A stretch of DNA of 5,071 nucleotides from an uncultured Microcaldota archaeon (lineage in GTDB: Archaea > Micrarchaeota > Micrarchaeia > Anstonellales > Bilamarchaeaceae). Numbering within the stretch: position 1 is the first letter of the stretch; each line of letters starts with the position of its first letter. The notes below the pieces were generated by a model, which was given only the letters and a program-made list of their open reading frames with translations, had not been told where the DNA came from and ran no database searches. The stretch lies in assembly GCA_903920925.1 (NCBI GenBank), contig CAIXOA010000078.1, positions 1 to 5,071 on the forward strand, in the 5' to 3' direction. Positions 1-5,071 of the stretch are shown here, piece by piece. The translations under genes and the position numbers were made by a program.

Positions 1-223
1 CCGCGCCCAGCTCATTCTGTATCCTTATCCCGCCGTGCGCCGTATAATTTGCGGTGAGTATGCAGAAGCACAGTTCGGAAAACCATCTCTCCTCCCCGCC
101 CTTTCCCGCCTCCCGGAATTCTTCCAGCCGTTTCTCTACCGTTTCCCGCACAGGGTCGTTCCTCACTTTCTTCAGTCCCTCAAGCAGTTCTTTTCCCACG
201 GTTCGTTTTTCGTACCGTACCAT
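1..223 (-). CDS. ogg: 8-oxoguanine DNA glycosylase/AP lyase, archaeal Ogg2 type (N-terminal part, cut by window edge)
   Basis: This enzyme removes 8-oxoguanine from DNA and nicks the resulting abasic site, in base excision repair. I translated the minus strand by hand: it reads without a stop from the ATG at 223 to the window edge, 74 residues. The segment WFSELCFCILTAN (residues 47-59) followed by GGIRIQ (64-69) closely matches my memory of the first helices of the Methanocaldococcus jannaschii Ogg family (COG1059, helix-hairpin-helix glycosylases of about 207 residues). Before it lies a charged amphipathic helix (about residues 10-40), also typical. The catalytic Lys and Asp lie further on, outside the window, so intactness cannot be judged. 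A TAA lies in frame directly upstream of the ATG (224-226), so this is the only ATG start. There is no Shine-Dalgarno sequence. The gene is divergent from the ferritin-like gene, 37 bases away. Confidence 0.85.
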   Translation of the reverse strand, partial: MVRYEKRTVGKELLEGLKKVRNDPVRETVEKRLEEFREAGKGGEERWFSELCFCILTANYTAHGGIRIQNELGA

Positions 224-230
224 TTATGAA
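223..230 (+). promoter_or_regulatory. TATA-like box for the ferritin-like gene
   Basis: TTTATGAA is centred 34.5 bases upstream of the ATG at 261, predicting transcription from about 253 and a leader of about 8 bases. The TATA box at 3784-3791 has the same distance to its gene's ATG. It abuts the ogg start codon, so the two divergent promoters are nested within the same few dozen bases. Confidence 0.4.
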
Positions 231-235
231 TATTG

Positions 236-248
236 TCCGCTTAGCGGA
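236..248. promoter_or_regulatory. Perfect 13-base dyad, candidate shared operator
   Basis: TCCGCT-T-AGCGGA is a perfect inverted repeat with 6-base arms around a single central base. Its centre (242) is exactly the midpoint of the 224-260 spacer between the two divergent genes. It falls between the proposed TATA box and transcription start of both genes, so a bound dimeric repressor could block both. No regulator is encoded in the window, and a role as operator is inference. Confidence 0.4.
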
Positions 249-255
249 AGCAGTG

Positions 256-263
256 GTTTTATG
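256..263 (-). promoter_or_regulatory. Weak TATA-like box for the ogg gene
   Basis: On the minus strand this reads CATAAAAC, centred about 36 bases upstream of the ogg ATG. That would put the transcription start near position 233 and give a leader of about 10 bases. It overlaps the start codon of the ferritin gene. The match to an archaeal TATA box is only moderate, and it is proposed mainly because nothing better exists in the short spacer. Confidence 0.25.
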
Positions 264-695
264 GCAAAAACAAAATTGATAGAATTGCTTAACCAGGCAT
301 TGGAGCTGGAGCATCAGGCAGAGGCGCAGTATTTGAGCCACGCGACCCTGCTCGTGGGCGAGACCGCGGACACAATTGCCGCAAGGCTCACGGAAATAGC
401 GGGCGATGAGCACAAGCATGCGGGGATGTTCAGGGACTGCCTCGAAATCCTGGATGCCGCGCCGTCAATCAAGATGCACGAAGGGCATCCCGCGGCAGGC
501 ACCAAGCAAATCCTTAAGACAAACCTGAAGGATGAGCGGGACGCGGTGGATTTCTACCGCACCATCATCGCGGAAATCCAGGGCAGCAAGGCGGAGCTCA
601 AATACGAATACGAGTTCATCGAGCACCAGGTCAGGCACGTCATAATGGACGAGGAGGAGCACGCGCTTGAGATAAGGACGCTGCTTGGCGAATAA
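261..695 (+). CDS. Bacterioferritin-like di-iron protein (ferritin-like four-helix bundle)
   Basis: This is a 144-residue protein likely to oxidise and store or detoxify Fe(II) in the cytoplasm. It has four helices with the complete bacterioferritin ligand pattern: E17 (in ELEHQAEAQY), E50 and H53 (in DEHKHA), E92 (in KDERDAVDFY), and E131 and H134 (in DEEEH). Each aligns with a ferroxidase ligand of E. coli Bfr (E18, E51, H54, E94, E127, H130), and the conserved Tyr after helix-A Gln is kept (Y24). The haem-binding Met (M52 in E. coli Bfr) is replaced by H51, so haem binding of the usual kind is doubtful. It is slightly shorter than typical Bfr (about 158 residues). The frame stays open back to position 54, but that stretch is Ser-rich, overlaps ogg and is a shadow, so I chose ATG 261. 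A ferritin-like protein of another function (a peroxidase, for example) is possible. Confidence 0.85.
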   Translation: MAKTKLIELLNQALELEHQAEAQYLSHATLLVGETADTIAARLTEIAGDEHKHAGMFRDCLEILDAAPSIKMHEGHPAAGTKQILKTNLKDERDAVDFYRTIIAEIQGSKAELKYEYEFIEHQVRHVIMDEEEHALEIRTLLGE

Positions 696-722
696 GCTCC
701 TTTCTTTTTCTATTCTCTTTTC
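696..722 (+). terminator. T-rich terminator after the ferritin-like gene
   Basis: The 27 bases between the two convergent stop codons are almost entirely pyrimidine on the plus strand, with runs TTTCTTTTTC and CTCTTTTC. Archaeal RNA polymerase terminates at such U-rich stretches without needing a hairpin. It would serve only the plus-strand gene. Transcripts of the converging minus-strand gene meet an A/G-rich sequence here and may run into the ferritin gene. Confidence 0.5.
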
Positions 723-2018
723 CTACTCCCCCAGCACCTTCTCTACCTCCTTCAGCACCGGCGCAATCTCCTTCTCATTGTATGAATAGGTGACGTGCAC
801 GAGCTGCCTGTCCATGTGCAGCAGCCCCTCCAGGTTCATCGGAGTCCCGCTCACCACGTAATCCACCTTCAGCTTTTTGATGGTCTCCGCGAGTTCAGCC
901 ATCTGCCTGTCCGAATACCCCATTGCCGGAAGAACATTCTTGCAGTGCGGATATTTTGCATAAGTCTCCTTTATGGAGCCCACCGCAAATTTGTAGGGGG
1001 AAACTATTTTCGCCCCCGCCCTCTTCGCGGCGATCCATCCTGCCCCATAGGGCATCCCCCCGTGCGTAACAGTGGGCCCGTCCTCTATCACGACCACCTT
1101 CTTTCCCCTCACCTTCCCATCAATCTTCGGGATGATGTCCGCCATCACTATCTTCGCCTTCGGATTCACCTTCTTCGCGTTCTCCTCCACCAGTTTCGCG
1201 CCTTTCTTATTCTGCGAATATTTGCTTATCACTATTATGTCCGCCATCCGGAAATTCACTTCCCCCGGGTAATACATCAATTCGTTCCCGGGGCGCAGCG
1301 CATCCGCCACCACCACGAGCAAATCCGGCTTGTAAAAGGAGAAATCATTGTTCCCGCCGTCCCAAAGGATGTAGGGATGCTCCTGTTCCGCCCTCCGCAG
1401 TATCTTCTCGTAATCCACCCCCGCCCAGACAATCGCGCCGTTTGCTATATGCCCTTCATACTCTTCCCTCTCCTCTATTGTGCACTTCGCCTTGTCCAGA
1501 TCCTCCATCCTCTCAAATCTCTGCACCTCCTGCTTCACCAATTCCCCGTACGGCATCGGGTGCCTTATTATCGCCAATTTCCGCTTGTATTTTTTGGAAA
1601 GCATTTTCGAAAGCGGGCTCTTCCCCGCCCCGGTGCGCGTGGCGCAAACCGCCACCACTTTTTTCGTGCTCTTCACCATTGTTTCGTTCGGCCCAAGCAA
1701 TACATAGCTCGCCCCGGCAGCCATCGACCTGCATGCAAGGTGCATCACCTGCTCGTGCGAAACATCGGAGTATGCAAAGGCGCACTCGTCCACCCCCTTG
1801 CTTTTGACCAGCTCTTCAAGCCTGTCTTCGGAATATATGGGAATCCCATTCGGGTAAAGCACCCCGGCAATCTGCGGGGGATAAATCCTCTCCTGTATCC
1901 CCGGAATCTGTGCCGCGGTGAAGCCAACCACCTCGTAGTTGGGATTGCTCCTGTAAAACACGTTGAAATTGTGGAAATCCCTGCCCGCCGCCCCGATAAT
2001 CAGAACCTTTCTTTTCAT
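723..2018 (-). CDS. COG2403-family P-loop protein, annotated in relatives as cyclic 2,3-diphosphoglycerate synthetase / predicted GTPase
   Basis: This 431-residue cytoplasmic protein has the family's N-terminal Rossmann-like start (VLIIGAAGRDFHNFNV, residues 5-20). It has a variant P-loop, TRTGAGKS (127-134), in which the usual first Gly is Thr. Next come a Walker-B-like ILWDGGNNDFSF (217-228) and the conserved EDGPTVTHGGMPYGAG (312-327). In Methanothermus fervidus the related enzyme makes the thermoprotectant cyclic 2,3-diphosphoglycerate from 2,3-diphosphoglycerate and ATP. Many homologues occur where that solute is not known, so the real substrate here is open. The place where a GTPase would carry NKxD reads ISKY (264-267), arguing against a standard GTPase. 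The ATG at 2018 is supported by a TATA box 26 bases upstream. The gene ends in TAG at 723-725, 27 bases from the convergent ferritin stop, and follows the 577-residue gene by 52 bases in the same direction. Confidence 0.85.
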   Translation of the reverse strand: MKRKVLIIGAAGRDFHNFNVFYRSNPNYEVVGFTAAQIPGIQERIYPPQIAGVLYPNGIPIYSEDRLEELVKSKGVDECAFAYSDVSHEQVMHLACRSMAAGASYVLLGPNETMVKSTKKVVAVCATRTGAGKSPLSKMLSKKYKRKLAIIRHPMPYGELVKQEVQRFERMEDLDKAKCTIEEREEYEGHIANGAIVWAGVDYEKILRRAEQEHPYILWDGGNNDFSFYKPDLLVVVADALRPGNELMYYPGEVNFRMADIIVISKYSQNKKGAKLVEENAKKVNPKAKIVMADIIPKIDGKVRGKKVVVIEDGPTVTHGGMPYGAGWIAAKRAGAKIVSPYKFAVGSIKETYAKYPHCKNVLPAMGYSDRQMAELAETIKKLKVDYVVSGTPMNLEGLLHMDRQLVHVTYSYNEKEIAPVLKEVEKVLGE

Positions 2019-2040
2019 GCGCCCTATAACAGAAACAAGG

Positions 2041-2048
2041 TATAAAAA
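2041..2048 (-). promoter_or_regulatory. TATA box for the COG2403-like gene, leaderless spacing
   Basis: The minus strand reads TTTTTATA, centred 26.5 bases upstream of the A of the ATG at 2018. This is the spacing expected when an archaeal transcript begins at or next to its start codon. The gap has no Shine-Dalgarno sequence. The gene therefore has its own promoter despite following a gene on the same strand. The run of T may also help terminate the upstream transcript. Confidence 0.7.
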
Positions 2049-2070
2049 TGCTGGCTAGCCGTTTTTTCCT

Positions 2071-3804
2071 TTATCCGGATCCCCTCTTTCCCCGCTTCGC
2101 CCTCTCCGCTTCCTGCTCTGCCCTCAGTTCCCCGGGAAGCTTGTCCACTCTCCTTCTCGCCCTTAGCCTTTCGAGCGTCCTCGCGAGCTCGGCTCCCCGC
2201 CCCCCCTCATCCAGGGAAAGAGGAGTAACCTCCTTCACATCATCAATTCCGTTGAACAACTTACTCCTTCCCGGAGGCGCGGAAATCCTCGCCACTTCCG
2301 TTTTTGGCCCCCCCGCGCCCACGAATCTCCTCAGTATGTCCTCAGTCCCCTGCTCCTTCTGCATCGGACTCAGGTACCTATCTATAGTTTCCGATATCCT
2401 CCTTTCCTTCTCATCCTTCCCCCGGTCGAGCAAGGGAAGAAGCTTCATGAGGACCTCGTGGACCATCATGGCCTCCATTCTCATCTCTGGGTCAGGGTGC
2501 TTAGTATCCACCTTCAGCCTCTCCAGGTCCTCGGGGCGGAAATGCCATTTTGTTTCAGCCTCCCTTCCCGTCCTCAGCATCTCATACCAGTCGCCTAGGA
2601 GGAGCCTCACTGCCTTCAGCCCGAATATCTTCCTTTCCCTCTGCTGCGCGTATCCCGGGGTGCCTTCCTCCGGGAGTATCTCCACGGCCGCGTTCATCAC
2701 CTTCCCCTGGCACTTGTCCCTGGGTATGGGCAACTCCTGCATAACCACCTGGTGGAACATCCAGAGGGCGTTCTCCCTCTGCACGGACTGGAGCGCCCTT
2801 TTTCCAGGCCCGGCGGTGAGAGTCCCGACAATCTTGATCATGTGGTCTTCCATGAGCCTGGCACCGCCTGCCATCGCGGAGAGGAAGCACTTCCTTGCCG
2901 CCCCAGTGAGCATCTGGCTGGTGAGCAGGCTATCGCTGTCAAGCATGAAGCCTATGAGCGAACCCAGGGCGCGCGGGTCTGAGACGAACATCCCGGTGTT
3001 CTCAAATATTTTGGCCTTCTCCGCCTCGGGCACGTTCTTGTTCTCCAGCACGGTCCTGAGCGAACTCCCCGCCATAAGCTCGAAAAGCTCGTGCGCGCGT
3101 ATCGCGTTCTCGCCCTCCACGAGCTTCGCACCTACCACGGACACCTGCGCGTCCGTCATCGCTGCGCCGTGCGAATTCAGTTCCTTATAAGTTTTCAGTC
3201 CCTCTTCAAAATTATCAGCCCTGCATGCGCCTTCATCGAGCATGAACCTTACCAGCACGTCCACCCTGGCCGTATTTGCAAGGAAGAAAGAGACGTCCTG
3301 CACTATGGATTTCTTCAGGTTTTCCGGCGCATTCGGGCTGAAAAGGAATTCCGACAGCCGTTTCAGCTCCCTCCCCTCCTTAGCCCCCTCCACAAGCTCT
3401 AATATGCTCTTCGCCCTTGTCTGGACAGCGGTTTTTTCTCCGGTCTCTTCGGCTGCGCGCCTTATGGCTTCCAGGTCACCCGCATCCAGGTCGTTTCCGG
3501 CTCCTAAGTATTCCTTGAAATTTTCCATGGCGGCATTGTACAGGTCCATGTCAGTGCTTTTCCCGGAGATTATCCATTTCACAAGTGCGCCCATATGTAT
3601 CTGGCTGGAGGAAAAGAACGAGTCCCTGAGCAGCATCGCCCCCTCTTCCTTGGACGTCCCTGGGTCTGAGGCCATGCCGAGTATGTCCAGCACTATCTGC
3701 GGAACCTTGTCTTCTTCCACCATTTTTACCATTCTTATTATGCCAGGAAAGCTTTTTAAGGGTTCAAAAGTGTGCATTAATGTTTTATAAACTCCTTCCC
3801 ACAT
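2071..3804 (-). CDS. Unrecognised 577-residue all-helical repeat protein (HEAT/armadillo-like solenoid)
   Basis: I do not recognise a family. The protein is predicted to be almost wholly helical, with no signal peptide and no membrane segment. Residues about 20-310 hold three diverged copies of a ~105-residue unit. Residues 436-459 (HPDPEMRMEA, then a Leu-rich helix) look like a HEAT repeat. The last 45 residues or so are strongly charged and basic (LERLRARRRVDK, ending KRGKRGSG), perhaps for binding nucleic acid or an acidic partner. Helical solenoids usually act as scaffolds, so a protein-binding role is reasonable, but no enzymatic motif is visible. The start is uncertain: ATGs at 3804, 3777 and 3732 are all possible. 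Codons 1-24 are poor in third-position G/C compared with the rest, and a TATA-like TTAAAAAG lies 24 bases before 3732, both favouring the shorter form. The repeat alignment favours including some residues before 3732. The longest form is listed. The neighbour on the left edge of its promoter is a divergent helical protein. Confidence 0.75.
   Translation of the reverse strand: MWEGVYKTLMHTFEPLKSFPGIIRMVKMVEEDKVPQIVLDILGMASDPGTSKEEGAMLLRDSFFSSSQIHMGALVKWIISGKSTDMDLYNAAMENFKEYLGAGNDLDAGDLEAIRRAAEETGEKTAVQTRAKSILELVEGAKEGRELKRLSEFLFSPNAPENLKKSIVQDVSFFLANTARVDVLVRFMLDEGACRADNFEEGLKTYKELNSHGAAMTDAQVSVVGAKLVEGENAIRAHELFELMAGSSLRTVLENKNVPEAEKAKIFENTGMFVSDPRALGSLIGFMLDSDSLLTSQMLTGAARKCFLSAMAGGARLMEDHMIKIVGTLTAGPGKRALQSVQRENALWMFHQVVMQELPIPRDKCQGKVMNAAVEILPEEGTPGYAQQRERKIFGLKAVRLLLGDWYEMLRTGREAETKWHFRPEDLERLKVDTKHPDPEMRMEAMMVHEVLMKLLPLLDRGKDEKERRISETIDRYLSPMQKEQGTEDILRRFVGAGGPKTEVARISAPPGRSKLFNGIDDVKEVTPLSLDEGGRGAELARTLERLRARRRVDKLPGELRAEQEAERAKRGKRGSG
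2878..3747 (-). repeat. Three diverged ~105-residue repeats within the 577-residue protein
   Basis: The copies are anchored at F63-F64, F173-F174 and M272-F273. After each anchor come exactly nine residues, then an aliphatic pair and a W/F position: FF..LVKWIISG, FF..LVRFMLDE, MF..LIGFMLDS. This aligns without gaps, and copies 1 and 2 continue ungapped to FKEY / YKEL. Before the anchor, RAKSILELVEG (130-140) matches RAHELFELMAG (236-246), and MVKMVEE (25-31) matches ILELVEG (134-140). Anchor spacing is 110 and then 99 residues. The repeats are visible by eye in protein, not in DNA, so the duplication is old. Confidence 0.55.
3752..3759 (-). promoter_or_regulatory. Possible TATA box for a shorter form of the 577-residue gene
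   Basis: The minus strand reads TTAAAAAG, centred about 23.5 bases upstream of the ATG at 3732. If it is used, translation would begin at residue 25 of the longest form. The spacing is slightly short and the match moderate. The alternative is that this is simply coding sequence of the longer form. Confidence 0.22.
3784..3791 (+). promoter_or_regulatory. TATA box for the 218-residue protein gene
   Basis: TTTATAAA is an excellent archaeal TATA box and is itself palindromic. Its centre lies 34.5 bases upstream of the ATG at 3822, predicting transcription from about 3814 and a leader of about 8 bases. Because it is symmetric it could in principle load polymerase either way. A minus-strand start near 3761 would suit only the 3732 start of the divergent gene. 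Confidence 0.55.
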
Positions 3805-3821
3805 TATCTTATCGGATTCGC

Positions 3822-4478
3822 ATGCAAAGAAAAGCCCTTTTGCCGCCTTACGGCGACTCCCGGGAAAGGAAAAGCCCCTGGAGGAGCAATTTTGACAATT
3901 CGCTGCTCAAATGCGTCAGCAACGCGGGCACGCGGGGCATATTGCAGCTCCGCCTGGATTCGATAGAGCGTGTGTCCCACCCAAGGGACGACATCATCCT
4001 TTCCGGAATAAATTCCATCCTCACTGAAAAAATCGCTGCACCCGGGGAGGACGCGGTCTTCGCCTTCCTGGATGCGATGTGGTCCGTTTCGCTCAGGGCG
4101 AGAGCCGAGGGCAGAAATCCGGACAAAACCGCAGAGTCGGTACTGGATTGTGCAAGCAAGCTCGGAAAGCTTGCTGAAAACCTGGGGGGCGGGAAGGCCT
4201 TTGCCTCCGTATGCTCCCCCATAGAGCACATGAAGGATTTCAGGCTCCTTTCCAAGTACATCAACTACATGGTTTCCGCATCTGGGGAGATACGGTGCGG
4301 CAAAAATCCCTCCGGCGCCATAAGCGGGGTTGGCATTCTCGTTTCCCAGGCAAAATTCGTGGCGCAGAGGGCCGAGGGGCAGACACCAGAATATATAGAC
4401 AAAATGCTCATGATGCTGATAACCCAGTTGAACGAACTCGTAATGAAGCCGAACGAACCCTCTTCCATAACACCCTGA
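3822..4478 (+). CDS. Unrecognised 218-residue helical protein
   Basis: I do not recognise a family. From ATG 3822 the protein has a short basic, disordered-looking N-terminus (residues 1-25, with several Arg/Lys and Pro). The rest is a string of predicted amphipathic helices, including residues 56-72, 76-95, 103-121, 140-152, 165-183 and 189-208. There are four Cys (31, 110, 131, 159) in no recognisable metal-site spacing, and no membrane segment or signal peptide. The C-terminal tail NEPSSITP is short and polar. An in-frame ATG at 3780 would add 14 residues but would put the TATA box inside the gene, so 3822 is preferred. The gene is divergent from the 577-residue helical protein, suggesting but not proving a shared task. 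It ends 30 bases before the transporter gene, which has its own TATA-like box. Confidence 0.7.
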   Translation: MQRKALLPPYGDSRERKSPWRSNFDNSLLKCVSNAGTRGILQLRLDSIERVSHPRDDIILSGINSILTEKIAAPGEDAVFAFLDAMWSVSLRARAEGRNPDKTAESVLDCASKLGKLAENLGGGKAFASVCSPIEHMKDFRLLSKYINYMVSASGEIRCGKNPSGAISGVGILVSQAKFVAQRAEGQTPEYIDKMLMMLITQLNELVMKPNEPSSITP

Positions 4479-4486
4479 TTTTTATT
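4479..4486 (+). promoter_or_regulatory. TATA-like box for the MFS transporter, leaderless spacing; also a T-run after the 218-residue gene
   Basis: TTTTTATT starts directly after the TGA at 4476-4478 and is centred 26.5 bases upstream of the ATG at 4509. That is the same spacing as the TATA box before the COG2403-like gene. No Shine-Dalgarno sequence is present in the 30-base gap. The run of five T, followed by more T-rich sequence to about 4505, could also terminate the upstream transcript. Confidence 0.6.
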
Positions 4487-4508
4487 CCCATATTTCCAAT
4501 TTATTCCG

Positions 4509-5071
4509 ATGGAATTTAAGAAAACCCTTGCCTTCGCGCTGCTTTACGGAGCCGTGTCCGGCTCCCTTTCCATAGCGCTTCCATTATACCTCGACAGCCA
4601 GGGCTACGATTTGGCGTCCGTGGGGTACCTTTTCGGCACGGCAACCCTCCTCTCCGCGCTACTGGGCATAGCCCTCGCGGCAATGGGCGACCATTTCGGC
4701 AGGCGCCTGCTCATATCATTCTATTCCTTCTGCTACGCCGCGGGGGCGGGCATCATCACATTCATGGTCTCACCTGCGGGGTTCGTCTCCGGGAAATCCA
4801 TCTCCGACTTCTCCAGCAACAACCTCTGGAACACCCTGCTCGCCCGCCTCTCGGACCTTTCCAGGAGCAAAAGCCGCGCACGCACGATTGGGATGCTCAT
4901 AGCGGCCTTCGCCCTCACATATTCTCTCTCGCATTATCTGGGGGGCTATGTGATAGACCATTTCGGCTTCCCGACCCTGTTCCTGCTCGGGATACTGCTT
5001 GCCCTCGGGATGGCTGCCACCGCCCTTGCGTTCAACGATGTGGGAAAGCGCAAGCACCGCTTCCACCTCTC
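4509..5071 (+). CDS. Major facilitator superfamily transporter (N-terminal half, runs off window)
   Basis: This is the first 187 residues of a membrane transporter, translated by hand and open to the window edge. Membrane helices are visible at about residues 6-27, 37-58, 68-88, 126-147 and 153-174. The loop between helices 2 and 3 carries GDHFGRR (60-66), the MFS motif A (G-x-x-x-D/H-x-x-G-R-R/K). Helix 5 ends in the typical HYLGGYVIDHFG (142-152) followed by the short loop before helix 6. After helix 6 comes a basic stretch (GKRKHR, 179-184), fitting the central cytoplasmic loop of a 12-helix protein. Expected helix 4 (about 90-113) is unusually polar, with K96, D100, several Ser/Asn and R113. 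The substrate cannot be told; drug or metabolite efflux is common for this layout. The ATG at 4509 is the first start after an in-frame stop, the TGA of the preceding gene. Confidence 0.85.
   Translation, partial: MEFKKTLAFALLYGAVSGSLSIALPLYLDSQGYDLASVGYLFGTATLLSALLGIALAAMGDHFGRRLLISFYSFCYAAGAGIITFMVSPAGFVSGKSISDFSSNNLWNTLLARLSDLSRSKSRARTIGMLIAAFALTYSLSHYLGGYVIDHFGFPTLFLLGILLALGMAATALAFNDVGKRKHRFHL

Noticed and set aside
54..260. N-terminal extension of the ferritin-like frame (69 residues, Ser-rich)
   Set aside because: It overlaps the ogg gene antisense, has no ferritin-like sequence, and ATG 261 matches the expected N-terminus of the family.
795..2045. Open frame of 416 codons on the plus strand opposite the COG2403-like gene
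   Set aside because: Its product is rich in His, Arg and Pro with no recognisable domain, and it is exactly antisense to a clearly conserved protein. It is a by-product of GC-rich codon use.
2048..3190. Open frame of 380 codons on the plus strand, Ser/Leu-rich
   Set aside because: It is antisense to the 577-residue gene. The Ser/Pro-rich composition is typical of the complement of Glu/Gly/Arg-rich coding sequence, and the opposite frame has coherent internal repeats.
3242..3790. Open frame of 182 codons on the plus strand
   Set aside because: It is antisense to the 577-residue gene, Ser-rich and without motifs. It is treated as a shadow.
3780..3821. Upstream ATG extending the 218-residue protein by 14 residues
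   Set aside because: It would place the TTTATAAA promoter box inside the coding region and leave the gene without an upstream promoter.
3830..3841. Inverted repeat AAAAG-CC-CTTTT near the start of the 218-residue gene
   Set aside because: It is short and AT-rich, lies inside coding sequence just after the start codon, and could easily occur by chance.
1..5071. Mobile element, CRISPR array, tRNA/rRNA or toxin-antitoxin module
   Set aside because: I saw no terminal inverted repeats, transposase motifs, regularly spaced repeats, tRNA-like folds or small paired genes on either strand.

Overview
This window looks archaeal, most likely from a small-genome lineage of the DPANN type. That placement is inference and rests on three things. 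The first gene is an archaeal-type (Ogg2) 8-oxoguanine glycosylase. There is a COG2403 / 'cyclic 2,3-diphosphoglycerate synthetase'-like protein. No start codon has a convincing Shine-Dalgarno sequence; instead TATA-like octamers sit about 26 or 34 bases upstream of several starts, as expected for leaderless or very short-leader archaeal mRNAs. Coding density is very high and coding DNA is moderately GC-rich, with AT-rich gaps.

Layout. (1) 1-223 (-): the N-terminal 74 residues of an Ogg2-type 8-oxoguanine DNA glycosylase/AP lyase, cut by the window edge. (2) 224-260: a 37-base divergent spacer with a perfect 6-1-6 dyad exactly at its centre. (3) 261-695 (+): a 144-residue bacterioferritin-like di-iron protein with all six iron ligands but no haem methionine, followed by a T-rich terminator. 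(4) 723-2018 (-): the COG2403-like P-loop protein, convergent with the ferritin and with its own strong TATA box. (5) 2071-3804 (-): a 577-residue unrecognised, all-helical protein with about three ~105-residue internal repeats, a HEAT-like segment and a basic tail. (6) 3822-4478 (+): an unrecognised 218-residue helical protein, divergent from gene 5, with a TTTATAAA box in the spacer. (7) 4509-5071 (+): the first 187 residues of a major facilitator superfamily (MFS) transporter, running off the right edge.

How the genes fit together. Genes 1 and 3 form a coherent oxidative-damage pair: ferritin removes Fe(II) and peroxide, and Ogg repairs the 8-oxoguanine that Fenton chemistry produces. They share a tiny bidirectional control region. 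The divergent 577/218-residue helical pair has no function I can assign and is the most plausible place for something undescribed. I see no mobile element, CRISPR array, RNA gene or defence cassette. No stretch over 300 bases lacks a gene.
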